Shown here: positions 23,407 to 29,234 of the stretch, in pieces
Numbering within the stretch: position 1 is the stretch's first letter
Layout of the letters: each line of letters opens with the position of its first letter
Assembly (NCBI GenBank): GCA_003518365.1
Contig: DOYU01000021.1
Location: forward strand, 80,210 to 110,172
DNA length: 29,963 nucleotides
Origin: Candidatus Magasanikiibacteriota bacterium
Lineage (GTDB): Bacteria; Patescibacteriota; Patescibacteriia; Magasanikbacterales; UBA922
Direction of reading: 5' to 3'
The notes under the pieces: generated by a model
Database searches by the model: none
What the model was told of the DNA's origin: nothing
Seen by the model: only the letters and a program-made list of their open reading frames with translations
Made by a program: the position numbers and the translations under genes

Positions 23407-23479
23407 TCGGGGATACGAGACTTGAACTCGTGACCTCACGACCCCCAGCCGTGCGCGCTACCAACTGCGCTAATCCCCG
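23407..23479 (-). tRNA. tRNA-Pro (anticodon GGG)
   Basis: The cloverleaf is complete. Acceptor CGGGGAT pairs with ATCCCCG, D-stem GCGC with GCGC, anticodon stem CACGG with TCGTG (one G-T pair) around the loop CTGGGGG, and T-stem ACGAG with CTCGT around TTCAAGT. The discriminator is A. The first acceptor pair is C1-G72. CCA is not encoded. It lies wholly inside the split tRNA-like sequence, between its GC-rich arms. Confidence 0.93.
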
Positions 23480-23480
23480 A

Positions 23481-23500
23481 AACAGGCGTGGCGGGCGGGT
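23481..23500. repeat. GC-rich palindrome arm, right
   Basis: ACAGGCGTGGCGGGCGGG, the inverse partner of 23387-23406. Confidence 0.5.
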
Positions 23501-23566
23501 ACCAACTGCGCCATAGTCTGTATATCCAAGAAAGTATAGCGAAACAAAGGGAAATTACAAGCTTTT

Positions 23567-23596
23567 AAAAAAGACAAAGCCCGACCAAAGTCGGGC
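23567..23596 (-). terminator. Terminator of the 6S-like RNA
   Basis: GCCCGA and TCGGGC form the stem around six bases. On the minus strand it is followed by TTTGTCTTTTTT. Confidence 0.8.
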
Positions 23597-23756
23597 ATAT
23601 GTCTTCGTGATCCTTGTATTGGACAGCGCTATCATCATCCCTGTGTATCAAGTGGGCAACCGCAGAGCAATGTCTCTGAACGAATCAGCAGACAAAGTCG
23701 ATACTAGGTAACCCTAGGGAGATGTATAGAATGAGATAATGCTGTCCGAAGGATCA
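23567..23756 (-). ncRNA. Structured small RNA, probable 6S-like
   Basis: A free-standing RNA of about 180 bases with a strong promoter and terminator and no reading frame. Its ends pair: AAGGATC/GATCCTT and GGACAGC/GCTGTCC (plus-strand arms at 23609-23615 with 23749-23755, and 23621-23627 with 23741-23747). Further in, irregular pairing (TATC/GATA, CCCT/AGGG) continues the rod, leaving a large internal bubble and small apical hairpins (CTAGG/CCTAG, CTGA/TCAG). A closed terminal stem, long irregular helix and central bubble is the form of 6S RNA, which sequesters RNA polymerase. The identification rests on shape, size and context only. Confidence 0.5.
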
Positions 23757-23761
23757 AAGCT

Positions 23762-23789
23762 AGTATAGCGTGTGTGCATTTCTTGTCAA
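23762..23789 (-). promoter_or_regulatory. Promoter of the 6S-like RNA
   Basis: TTGACA (23784-23789), a 16-base spacer and TATACT (23762-23767) on the minus strand. The start point falls at the paired 5' end of the RNA. Confidence 0.75.
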
Positions 23790-23806
23790 GAAAATACCAT
23801 CTCCAC

Positions 23807-23860
23807 TACACTTATTATCCTTGTATCAGTGCAATGGAGATGGGCAGCGCAGGACGGAGC
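23807..23860 (-). terminator. Long hairpins 3' of the GC-rich mini-gene
   Basis: CCATCTCCA and TGGAGATGG form a 9-bp stem with an inner CACT/AGTG, followed on the minus strand by TATTTTCTT. A second stem pairs GGGCAGCGCAGGACG with CGTCCTGCGCTGTCC (23842-23920), a little closer to the gene. Together they probably end or protect the message. Confidence 0.4.
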
Positions 23861-23897
23861 ACTGAAAAATTCTCAGCACAAAGTACTGATGAATTTC

Positions 23898-24302
23898 ACA
23901 ATGTTACGTCCTGCGCTGTCCACCCCGCACCGCTAGAACTCAGCGGGAAGCAACGAGAGCTTGCCACCACGCGGGTTGGTGGCGTGGCGCTGTCGGCGCA
24001 GACGTCCGGTGGCGTTGCGCTCACGCAGCTCTGCGATGAGCTCGTGGCTGTCGAGCAGCTGCGGCTGCTGCGGCGCGGAGGTCTGGATGACCTCCTGAGT
24101 TGCGGGGTGAACGACGACTGCAGGCTCCTGGTTCGGTACGGTCATGAGACCCTTCCCTTTTCTCTCGGAGAGACACTGCGCCCTTCTTCTCAATCATCCA
24201 CCGCGGATGTATAGAGTAGAATGAGTGGGCAATTCATTTATAAAGGCAAACAGATATTTTGTCTTCAAAAGTGAATCGCCCAACCACTTGACGTAACATT
24301 GT
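23898..24302. repeat. 13-bp perfect inverted repeat flanking the GC-rich mini-gene
   Basis: ACAATGTTACGTC at 23898-23910 and its exact reverse complement GACGTAACATTGT at 24290-24302. In a transcript of this locus the two would pair and enclose the 70-codon gene in a closed loop. Confidence 0.6.
23933..24145 (-). CDS. GC-rich small protein of unknown function, 70 aa
   Basis: The ATG at 24145 follows AAGGGAAGGGTCTC, a good Shine-Dalgarno that most genes here lack. Codons end mainly in G or C, in strong contrast to the backbone, which supports coding on this strand and a foreign origin. The protein is Pro/Gln/Val-rich at the N-terminus, has a likely helix DSHELIAELRERN in the middle, and a basic tail (GRLRRQRHATNPRGGK) that could bind RNA or DNA. 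There is no signal peptide or membrane segment. I recognise no family. It is surrounded by hairpins on both sides. Confidence 0.6.
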   Translation of the reverse strand: MTVPNQEPAVVVHPATQEVIQTSAPQQPQLLDSHELIAELRERNATGRLRRQRHATNPRGGKLSLLPAEF

Positions 24303-24457
24303 AAGTGCAAGATTCTTCATCTTGCGCTGCATAATTTGTTATACACGATTTATTCAATCATCTATAACATCTTGGAAAGAACGATGTGAGTGACTTCGCA
24401 AAGTCTCTCAGATTGATACTCCTTTTCTTTCCCTATCAATCTGAATGGCCTTGTCTT
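24146..24457 (-). promoter_or_regulatory. Leader with six consecutive hairpins before the GC-rich mini-gene
   Basis: No gene is seen here. Six inverted repeats follow one another: 24409-24443 (CAGATTGATA/TATCAATCTG), 24387-24410 (TGAG and GACTT arms with one mismatch), 24304-24328 (GCAAGAT/ATCTTGC), 24227-24281 (GGGC and ATTCA arms, about 12 bp), 24195-24209 (CATCC/GGATG) and 24161-24173 (TCTCT/AGAGA), the last next to the Shine-Dalgarno. I see no convincing promoter, so where transcription starts is open. Confidence 0.5.
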
Positions 24458-24496
24458 AATAAAAACACCCCGCTCTTTCTTGAGTCGGGGTGTTGC
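24458..24496 (-). terminator. Terminator after the Cys-rich mini-protein gene
   Basis: ACACCCCG and CGGGGTGT form a strong stem with an inner ACTC/GAGC region. On the minus strand it is followed by TTTTTATT. Confidence 0.85.
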
Positions 24497-24513
24497 ATGT
24501 ATGTGTGTGAAAT

Positions 24514-24678
24514 CTATCCTTTACAATCGCAGTTTTCACATCCGCATCCATCTGCATACAACACCCCAGTTGGTGTAATGACGTTGAGATTGAGCCATGT
24601 AGCACGGCCACACAAAACGTCCACCACGAGGAGGATGTTCTTCTTTGCAATTTGGATTGAGGACATGTGTTTATTCAT
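24514..24678 (-). CDS. Cys-rich mini-protein, 54 aa, unknown function
   Basis: The frame runs from ATG 24678 (MNKHMSSIQIAKKN) to UAG 24514. The first two thirds could form a small beta domain (ILLVVDVLCGRATWLNLNV). The C-terminus ends in ADGCGCENCDCKG, a cluster of four cysteines that resembles a metal-binding tail. A strong terminator follows 18 bases after the stop, and TTGACC with TAACCT at a 17-base spacing lies upstream, so it looks like a single-gene unit. It is below the usual length limit of gene callers. I recognise no family; a second possible start is Met5. Confidence 0.6.
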   Translation of the reverse strand: MNKHMSSIQIAKKNILLVVDVLCGRATWLNLNVITPTGVLYADGCGCENCDCKG

Positions 24679-24689
24679 ACTTTTTATAG

Positions 24690-24718
24690 GTTACGTGGAA
24701 TACAGGTATTGGTCAAGA
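24690..24718 (-). promoter_or_regulatory. Candidate promoter of the Cys-rich mini-protein gene
   Basis: TTGACC, a 17-base spacer and TAACCT on the minus strand. A TATAAA lies a little closer to the start. Confidence 0.35.
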
Positions 24719-24734
24719 ACGTTTATCCACAGGT

Positions 24735-24780
24735 ATCGAGGTTTCTGATGTCGCTAAGGTTGGTAACGTTGCTGAGGTTT
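24735..24780. repeat. Word array, left flank of the first four-helix-bundle gene
   Basis: Words such as GAGGTTTCTGATG, CTAAGGTTGG and TAACGTTGCTGAGG repeat with a period of about 10 bases. Bases 24754-24780 match the inverse of 25193-25219 at 24 of 27 positions. Confidence 0.65.
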
Positions 24781-24781
24781 C

Positions 24782-25132
24782 TTACTGCATTGATTTTATT
24801 AGTTTTGAAAGGAGGTAGCCTACTTCTCTTCTTTTTTCATCAATATATGTGTGTTGTTCTTTTGTTATATATCCAAGCTCAAGGGCCAGGTCTATATAAC
24901 ATTCACACTCATTGAGTGAACCACTTGATATGTATAAAAACTTCAAGAAGTCTTTTTTTGTAGGTTTTGCCTGACCTTCGGCAATGTTTGCGATAACCGA
25001 TACGGCAGCGCGGGTAAACTGAGATATTAAAGCATACCTTTCTTCAGAGGGAAAATGTTTTATGAGTCGGTATACAAGACTCACAAATACAAACGCTCGC
25101 TGATATACAAGAAGATCTTTATATGAACTCAT
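24782..25132 (-). CDS. Four-helix-bundle protein (S23/23S rRNA IVP family), 116 aa
   Basis: The protein has the family pattern: SYKDLLVYQRAFVF at the start, FPSEERYALISQFTRAAVSV, then ANIAEGQAK (about 48-56) and a helix with LNECECYIDLALELGYI. Members form four-helix bundles and pentamers; they occur in intervening sequences of 23S rRNA genes and as free genes of unknown role, some linked to diversity-generating retroelements. Here there is no rRNA or reverse transcriptase. The gene lies between inverted word arrays directly after the ndk stop, like a cassette. A -10 (TATACT) in the loop of the ndk terminator could drive it. Confidence 0.88.
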   Translation of the reverse strand: MSSYKDLLVYQRAFVFVSLVYRLIKHFPSEERYALISQFTRAAVSVIANIAEGQAKPTKKDFLKFLYISSGSLNECECYIDLALELGYITKEQHTYIDEKRREVGYLLSKLIKSMQ

Positions 25133-25172
25133 AAAAAAATAAAAACGTACGGTTTAGTATACCGTACGTTTT
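25133..25172 (-). terminator. ndk terminator, overlapping a promoter
   Basis: ACGTACGGT and ACCGTACGT form a 9-bp stem followed by TTTTTATTTTTTT on the minus strand. The loop contains TATACT (25156-25161); with TTGAGG (25178-25183) at a 16-base spacing it could be the promoter of the four-helix-bundle gene. Confidence 0.75.
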
Positions 25173-25192
25173 TTATTCCTCAAAAACTTTAA

Positions 25193-25219
25193 AAACCTCA
25201 GCAACGTCAACAACCTTAA
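25193..25219. repeat. Word array, right flank of the first four-helix-bundle gene
   Basis: AAACCTCAGCAACGTCAACA and CCTTAA, the inverse of 24754-24780. It runs into the ndk stop codon. Confidence 0.65.
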
Positions 25220-25698
25220 CCACGTTCTTCCTCAATATACACATGCATATAATCCGTCTTGTCGTATTCGTACAAATCTCCGTCTTTGAAAAATCGTGCC
25301 ACTTCTGATTTTGCTGTTTCTACTGAATCTGAAGCGTGGATCACATTGCAAGCAACACTCATCGCGAAATCTCCTCGGATAGAACCAGCTTCTGCTTCAC
25401 GAGCTTTTGTAATACCAGTAATTTTTCTTACTGTATTGACCACATCGAGTCCTTCCCAACATTGCACTACCGCAGGCGCACTCATCATGAATTCCTCGAC
25501 ACCAGGATAAAACGGCTTGTCTGCAATGTGTGCATAGTGTTCACGAAGGATCACAGACTCAAGTCGGAGCATTCGGGTGCCAATCAATTTCAATCCTTTT
25601 TGTTCAAATCGTGACGTAATCTGCCCCAAAAGCCCGCGCTGAATAGCGTCTGGCTTTACGATAACCAATGTTTTTTCTTTGATGCCTTCGAATTGCAT
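25216..25698 (-). CDS. ndk: Nucleoside diphosphate kinase, 160 aa
   Basis: NDK transfers the gamma phosphate of ATP to other NDPs through a phospho-His intermediate. TLVIVKPDAIQRGLLG (10-25) is the N-terminal signature. The active-site His121 lies in CNVIHASDS, where most members have Arg-Asn before Val/Ile-Ile-His; here Cys replaces the Arg. YPGVEEFMMSAP and GSIRGDFA are also conserved. The length is slightly above the usual 140-150 residues, with a short C-terminal tail (EYDKTDYMHVYIEEERG). It has a consensus promoter and a terminator beyond the repeat that follows its stop. Confidence 0.95.
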   Translation of the reverse strand: MQFEGIKEKTLVIVKPDAIQRGLLGQITSRFEQKGLKLIGTRMLRLESVILREHYAHIADKPFYPGVEEFMMSAPAVVQCWEGLDVVNTVRKITGITKAREAEAGSIRGDFAMSVACNVIHASDSVETAKSEVARFFKDGDLYEYDKTDYMHVYIEEERG

Positions 25699-25722
25699 AT
25701 AATGATGTTTAATTTAGAGCTG

Positions 25723-25751
25723 AGTATATAGAAATAGACCATGTTTGTCAA
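25723..25751 (-). promoter_or_regulatory. ndk promoter
   Basis: TTGACA (25746-25751), a 17-base spacer and TATACT (25723-25728) on the minus strand. The leader is about 18 bases, without a Shine-Dalgarno. Confidence 0.75.
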
Positions 25752-25773
25752 TGGGGACATATTTAGCGGCAAA

Positions 25774-25810
25774 ATGGTTACATTGTTATATGGTCACATT
25801 GTCATTATTC
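25774..25810. repeat. Word array, left flank of the second four-helix-bundle gene
   Basis: TTACATTG and TCACATTG words. The inverse words (CAATGTA, CAATGCA) lie at 26206-26240. Confidence 0.5.
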
Positions 25811-25817
25811 TGCCTCT

Positions 25818-26195
25818 CTAGAATTTAAGCTTCTCGTTTGTGTATTTAATGAGACTGTTAATTTCTTTGGGTAATTTGTCTAGCTCACCCATGACATCTG
25901 TATATTGTGCTTCGGTAATTAATTTTCTCTCCCTTGCTTTCAACGCCCAGTCCTTTGACTCTAGCATCGAAGCAAATGTATATCTATAAAATTTAATCTT
26001 ATCTTTCTTTGTATATCTTCCGAAACCCTCTGCAATATTTGCACTACAAGAATCCACGGCTCTCACCCATTGTTTCCCAACAGTATCGCGAGCAAGATAA
26101 TCCCATGTCTTTACAATTTCCCAAACTTCATTCGAAAGATGAAAAGAAATTCGGTAAGCGCCGATATCATTTAATTTCAAGTACTTTCCCCCCAT
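25818..26195 (-). CDS. Four-helix-bundle protein (S23/23S rRNA IVP family), 125 aa
   Basis: The protein is a distinct member of the same family as the gene at 24782-25132: AYRISFHLSNEVWEIV, WVRAVDSCSANIAEGFGR with the conserved ANIAEGFGR, and YTFASMLESKDWALKARE. The two copies are only distantly similar, so they are not a recent duplication. It follows the uvrD stop by about 45 bases that consist of ACATTG words, and the inverse words follow its own stop. The function is unknown; the layout repeats that of the first copy. Confidence 0.88.
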   Translation of the reverse strand: MGGKYLKLNDIGAYRISFHLSNEVWEIVKTWDYLARDTVGKQWVRAVDSCSANIAEGFGRYTKKDKIKFYRYTFASMLESKDWALKARERKLITEAQYTDVMGELDKLPKEINSLIKYTNEKLKF

Positions 26196-26205
26196 AGTAG
26201 TGAGT

Positions 26206-26240
26206 AATCAATGCAACAATTCAGCAATGTATCAATGTAT
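26206..26240. repeat. Word array, right flank of the second four-helix-bundle gene
   Basis: AATCAATGCAACAATTCAGC and ATGTATCAATGTA words between the uvrD stop and the gene start, inverse to 25774-25810. Confidence 0.5.
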
Positions 26241-28321
26241 TATAATTCATCAATACTCTTCAAAAGACCCCGTCGTTTTGGCAGTGCTTCGCCATAGTCT
26301 GGATCTGGCTCGTAGACGACGTCATCCACATCATCACTTGGATCGTCAAAAATATTGGTTTCTTCACGAAAGCCTTCGTGATGTACAAGGTCCCTCCCAA
26401 TCTCTTCAATAAACATGCTTGGTCCGGAAAGTGAGCTGGTGAAGCTGGCGAGGAGAGGATAGGTCATGTACAGATATTTTTTTGCGCGTGTCACGGCAAC
26501 GTAAAACAGACGACGCTCTTCTTCCAGGCCGTTGGTTTCTCGGAGAGATCGCTCATGTGGAAATTTTCCTGCAGCAAGTCCGATAATAAACACAGCTTCC
26601 CATTCCAGCCCTTTTGCCTGATGAATCGTCGAGAGCACGACCTTTTCATCATCACTGTCCCCTCCTTGTGTGTGTGCAGCTTGAAAACTTTCTTGCATGC
26701 TTGCTTCGGCGAGGAAGGTGGAAAGATCAGTTGCTCTTTCACCAAACACAGCAAGCTGCTCAATGTCTTGCAATCGTTCACGATAATCTGGTTGTTCATT
26801 TTCGAGATACTCAGCATATTTCGATGCTGCCACTGAGCGAATCAATCCTGAGACTGTTTGGTCTGATGCTTGAACATCTTGCCACACAGCCAGAAAATCA
26901 GTCCACCCGACCTGTGCTCTTGCTGGGAGTGATGCACCAATGTGCTGCAAATTTTTCACAGTATCCGACCCGCCTGCCGGTCGGGCAGGTTGTCGAATCG
27001 CCCCAATAATTTTCTCTACTGTCACTGGCCCGAGACCAACCTGCATATTCAAAACTCTTGACCATGCAACCACATCATCTTTATTTGCAACGATACGAAG
27101 ATACGCAAGCACATCTTTGATATGTGATCGTTCAAAAAACCGAACACCACCACGATAGTCGTATGGAATATCTCGTTTCATGAGTTCCATTTCAAGTGCT
27201 TGGGAATGAAAGGCCGCACGGAATAATACCGCAATATGTTTGAGTGGCACGCCTTCATCTCGAAATTGAAGAATCTGTCCTGCAATAAATTCTGCCTCTT
27301 CCCTATCGTCTGCAAAAGCGTGCACTTCTGGTCGCATAAACGCTTCTTTCAAACTGCGTAATGTTTTTTGATGCTGGCGAGTATTATTTGCAATGACATC
27401 GTTTGCTACGTCGAGAATATTGGGCGTCGAACGATAATTTGTTTCCAGTCGAAATATGTTTGCGCCTGGATATTGCGCATCGAAATCCAAGATATTCTGA
27501 ATATCTGCTGCGCGAAATGAATAAATACTCTGCGCATCATCGCCAACGACCAACACATTGTGATGCACTGCGGCAAATTGATTGATAATAGATGCCTGAA
27601 TTTTATTGGTATCCTGATACTCATCGACAAGAATGTAGAGAAACTGATTTGCAAATTTCTGTTTGACAGCAGGTTCTTTCAGTAAGAGTAAATACAAATT
27701 GACGAGCAGATCATCAAAGTCCATTGCATTCGCATCCAATTTTCTTTTGCGATATTCCTCTGCAATGCGTGTGATAGTGTCTGCGATGTCGAGCCAGTTT
27801 GGATGTTTCAAATCGAGGACGTCTGCAATGGTAGTCTCTGCATTTCGCGCGTACGAAATAATAGATTGTAACACTTTTGGTGAAGGAAACCGTTTTTCAT
27901 TTCGATTGACACCTTCCACTTTGAGACAAAGCTTCAAAATATCAAGACTGTCAGCAGAATCAAGAATCGTAAAATTTGATTGATATCCGAGCAGTCCAGC
28001 GTATTTTTTTAGTATCCGATATGCGATGTGGTGAAACGTACCTGCCCATGGCAACTTCATGCCCGTTCCGCTTGCAGATGATACACGTTCCATCATTTCT
28101 TTGGACGCTTTATTTGTAAATGTTACTAATAAAATCCGTTCAGGATCAATACCCTGCTCTAATAAATAGGCAACGCGATACGTAATCGTTCGTGTTTTGC
28201 CACTCCCCGCTCCTGCGAGCACCAAACATGGTCCATCACCATGAAGCACGACATGTTGTTGTTCTTCATTGAGTTCTTCAATATTCATAGTGCGTTCATG
28301 ATACCCGAGTTTGGGTGTCAT
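26240..28321 (-). CDS. UvrD/PcrA-type superfamily 1 DNA helicase, 693 aa
   Basis: A 3'-5' ATP-dependent helicase for repair and replication-fork work. The motifs run in order: Q motif LNEEQQ, Walker A AGAGSGKT (about 36-43), FTNKASKEM, Walker B LVDEYQDTN, VVGDDAQSIYSFR (motif III), LETNYRST (IV), LSTIHQAKGLEW (V) and RRLFYVAVTRAKK (VI). An Asp-rich tail follows. The start at 28321 overlaps the upstream stop as TAATG; the ATG at 28288 (MNIEELNEEQ) is an equally good family start. Near residue 447 RQPARPAGGSD is encoded by a GC-rich palindrome (26968-26990), an inserted repeat. It is probably transcribed with the C39-like gene. Confidence 0.93.
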   Translation of the reverse strand: MTPKLGYHERTMNIEELNEEQQHVVLHGDGPCLVLAGAGSGKTRTITYRVAYLLEQGIDPERILLVTFTNKASKEMMERVSSASGTGMKLPWAGTFHHIAYRILKKYAGLLGYQSNFTILDSADSLDILKLCLKVEGVNRNEKRFPSPKVLQSIISYARNAETTIADVLDLKHPNWLDIADTITRIAEEYRKRKLDANAMDFDDLLVNLYLLLLKEPAVKQKFANQFLYILVDEYQDTNKIQASIINQFAAVHHNVLVVGDDAQSIYSFRAADIQNILDFDAQYPGANIFRLETNYRSTPNILDVANDVIANNTRQHQKTLRSLKEAFMRPEVHAFADDREEAEFIAGQILQFRDEGVPLKHIAVLFRAAFHSQALEMELMKRDIPYDYRGGVRFFERSHIKDVLAYLRIVANKDDVVAWSRVLNMQVGLGPVTVEKIIGAIRQPARPAGGSDTVKNLQHIGASLPARAQVGWTDFLAVWQDVQASDQTVSGLIRSVAASKYAEYLENEQPDYRERLQDIEQLAVFGERATDLSTFLAEASMQESFQAAHTQGGDSDDEKVVLSTIHQAKGLEWEAVFIIGLAAGKFPHERSLRETNGLEEERRLFYVAVTRAKKYLYMTYPLLASFTSSLSGPSMFIEEIGRDLVHHEGFREETNIFDDPSDDVDDVVYEPDPDYGEALPKRRGLLKSIDEL
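26968..26990. repeat. GC-rich palindrome inserted in uvrD
   Basis: CCCGCCTGCCGGTCGGGCAG is nearly self-complementary and GC-rich within an AT-rich gene. It is translated as QPARPAGG without breaking the frame. Similar words make up the arms around tRNA-Pro. Confidence 0.6.
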
Positions 28322-29166
28322 TACAACCGTTCTACCACCATCACAACAGAATCTCCATTCTCAACATTCCCCCCATTCCAATCATGAATACTGCTCATGA
28401 GATTGTCATATGTATAAAAAAACTCTTTTCCGTTTCTCGTACCAGGGTCATTCGTAATAAATCCATTTTCATTGTAGCCACGAATAACAAGCGCATGATA
28501 CTCCGGTCCTCCATTGGTAAAGTTTGGATTGTCGAGAGACTTGCCATATGCCACTACGTAAATAGGCGTTCCTTCGGCAAGCAATCGTTTCAATTCGTCA
28601 ATTGAGGGATCTTCAATCACACGGAAATCAAATCGGTCTCCCATATAGTCTCGCGCCGATTCCTCTATTTGCGACAGCGGAATACTGTACCCCCACCCGC
28701 GTTCTGTCTGCCAATCCACCATCTTCAATAATTCATCTTTGGAAAACAATGGGCTGAGTGTATATCCTTTATAATAGGCATCAAGCATCAAAATTGCGGC
28801 TTCCTCGCATGCATCCTGCCACGGCTGATCCCAATTCCCTTCCGGTGCTTGGGATGTGAAGGGGATATCTAGATTTACGGTCGCAGGGAGAATCTGTGGC
28901 GTTTCCTCAACGACTTGATCTGAATCATCGTCAGGTGTTGTGGTGGGTGTGGAACTAGTAACTTGTAACTGGTCACTTGTTGTATGAGGTTCATCAAAGC
29001 TAGTTTCCAGTTCCAAGTTCCCAGTCTCTTCGTTGTTCTCTGGTACAGAAATTTCCACGACACGATCTACTCCAACGTATGGGTACCACAAATACCCAAT
29101 CCCAAGCATGAGACAAAGGTTGAAAAACACGAGAAATGCATTAATTCGAGAAAATGTACCTTCCAT
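28321..29166 (-). CDS. Membrane-anchored C39-like cysteine peptidase (Peptidase_C39_2), 281 aa
   Basis: The start is taken as ATG 29166, because a longer frame from 29259 would overlap the divergent tgt start. One membrane segment (about 9-30) is followed by a low-complexity Glu/Thr/Ser linker (about 40-95). The papain-like domain begins at LDIPFTSQAPEGNW (99-112) with Cys120 in WQDACEEAA, His224 in EYHALVIRGY and Asp240 in NDPGT, the expected catalytic triad. Family members with this layout are extracytoplasmic; the substrate is unknown. Part of the linker (NLELETS) is encoded by an inverted word array. The stop overlaps the uvrD start. Confidence 0.85.
   Translation of the reverse strand: MEGTFSRINAFLVFFNLCLMLGIGYLWYPYVGVDRVVEISVPENNEETGNLELETSFDEPHTTSDQLQVTSSTPTTTPDDDSDQVVEETPQILPATVNLDIPFTSQAPEGNWDQPWQDACEEAAILMLDAYYKGYTLSPLFSKDELLKMVDWQTERGWGYSIPLSQIEESARDYMGDRFDFRVIEDPSIDELKRLLAEGTPIYVVAYGKSLDNPNFTNGGPEYHALVIRGYNENGFITNDPGTRNGKEFFYTYDNLMSSIHDWNGGNVENGDSVVMVVERL
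28951..29026. repeat. Inverted word array inside the C39-like gene
   Basis: GGAACTAGTAACTTGTAACT (28951-28970) faces TAGTTTCCAGTTCCAAGTTC (29001-29020) in inverse orientation. It encodes the disordered linker of the peptidase. Confidence 0.5.
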
Positions 29167-29234
29167 ATATACTCTATCATACACGAGACTTGATTTTTTC
29201 GGAAAAAACGTATAGTGTATAGTTTCGTAATAAT

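Larger units (their letters stand above)
23351..23520 (-). pseudogene. Split tRNA-like sequence enclosing tRNA-Pro
   Basis: Read on the minus strand, the 5' part (23520-23500) is CAGACTA-TG-GCGC-AGTTGGTA, an acceptor strand and the first part of a D-arm. The 3' part (about 23390-23351) holds a possible anticodon-stem strand TCCTG, AGGTC, a perfect T-arm (GGCGG-TTCGAGC-CCGCC) and TAGTCTG-A, which pairs fully with the 5' acceptor. Between them lie GC-rich arms CCCGCCACGCCTG and CAGAGGCATGGCGGG (complementary but for one bulge and a G-T pair) and, inside these, a complete tRNA-Pro. The 3' strand of the D-stem and the 5' anticodon stem are missing. It is therefore probably a tRNA gene broken by a palindromic element, but a processed split tRNA cannot be excluded. 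Confidence 0.55.

Noticed and set aside
23774..24214. Plus-strand frame of 146 codons across the GC-rich mini-gene
   Set aside because: No Shine-Dalgarno and no protein-like composition; it is antisense to the better-supported 70-codon frame on the minus strand.
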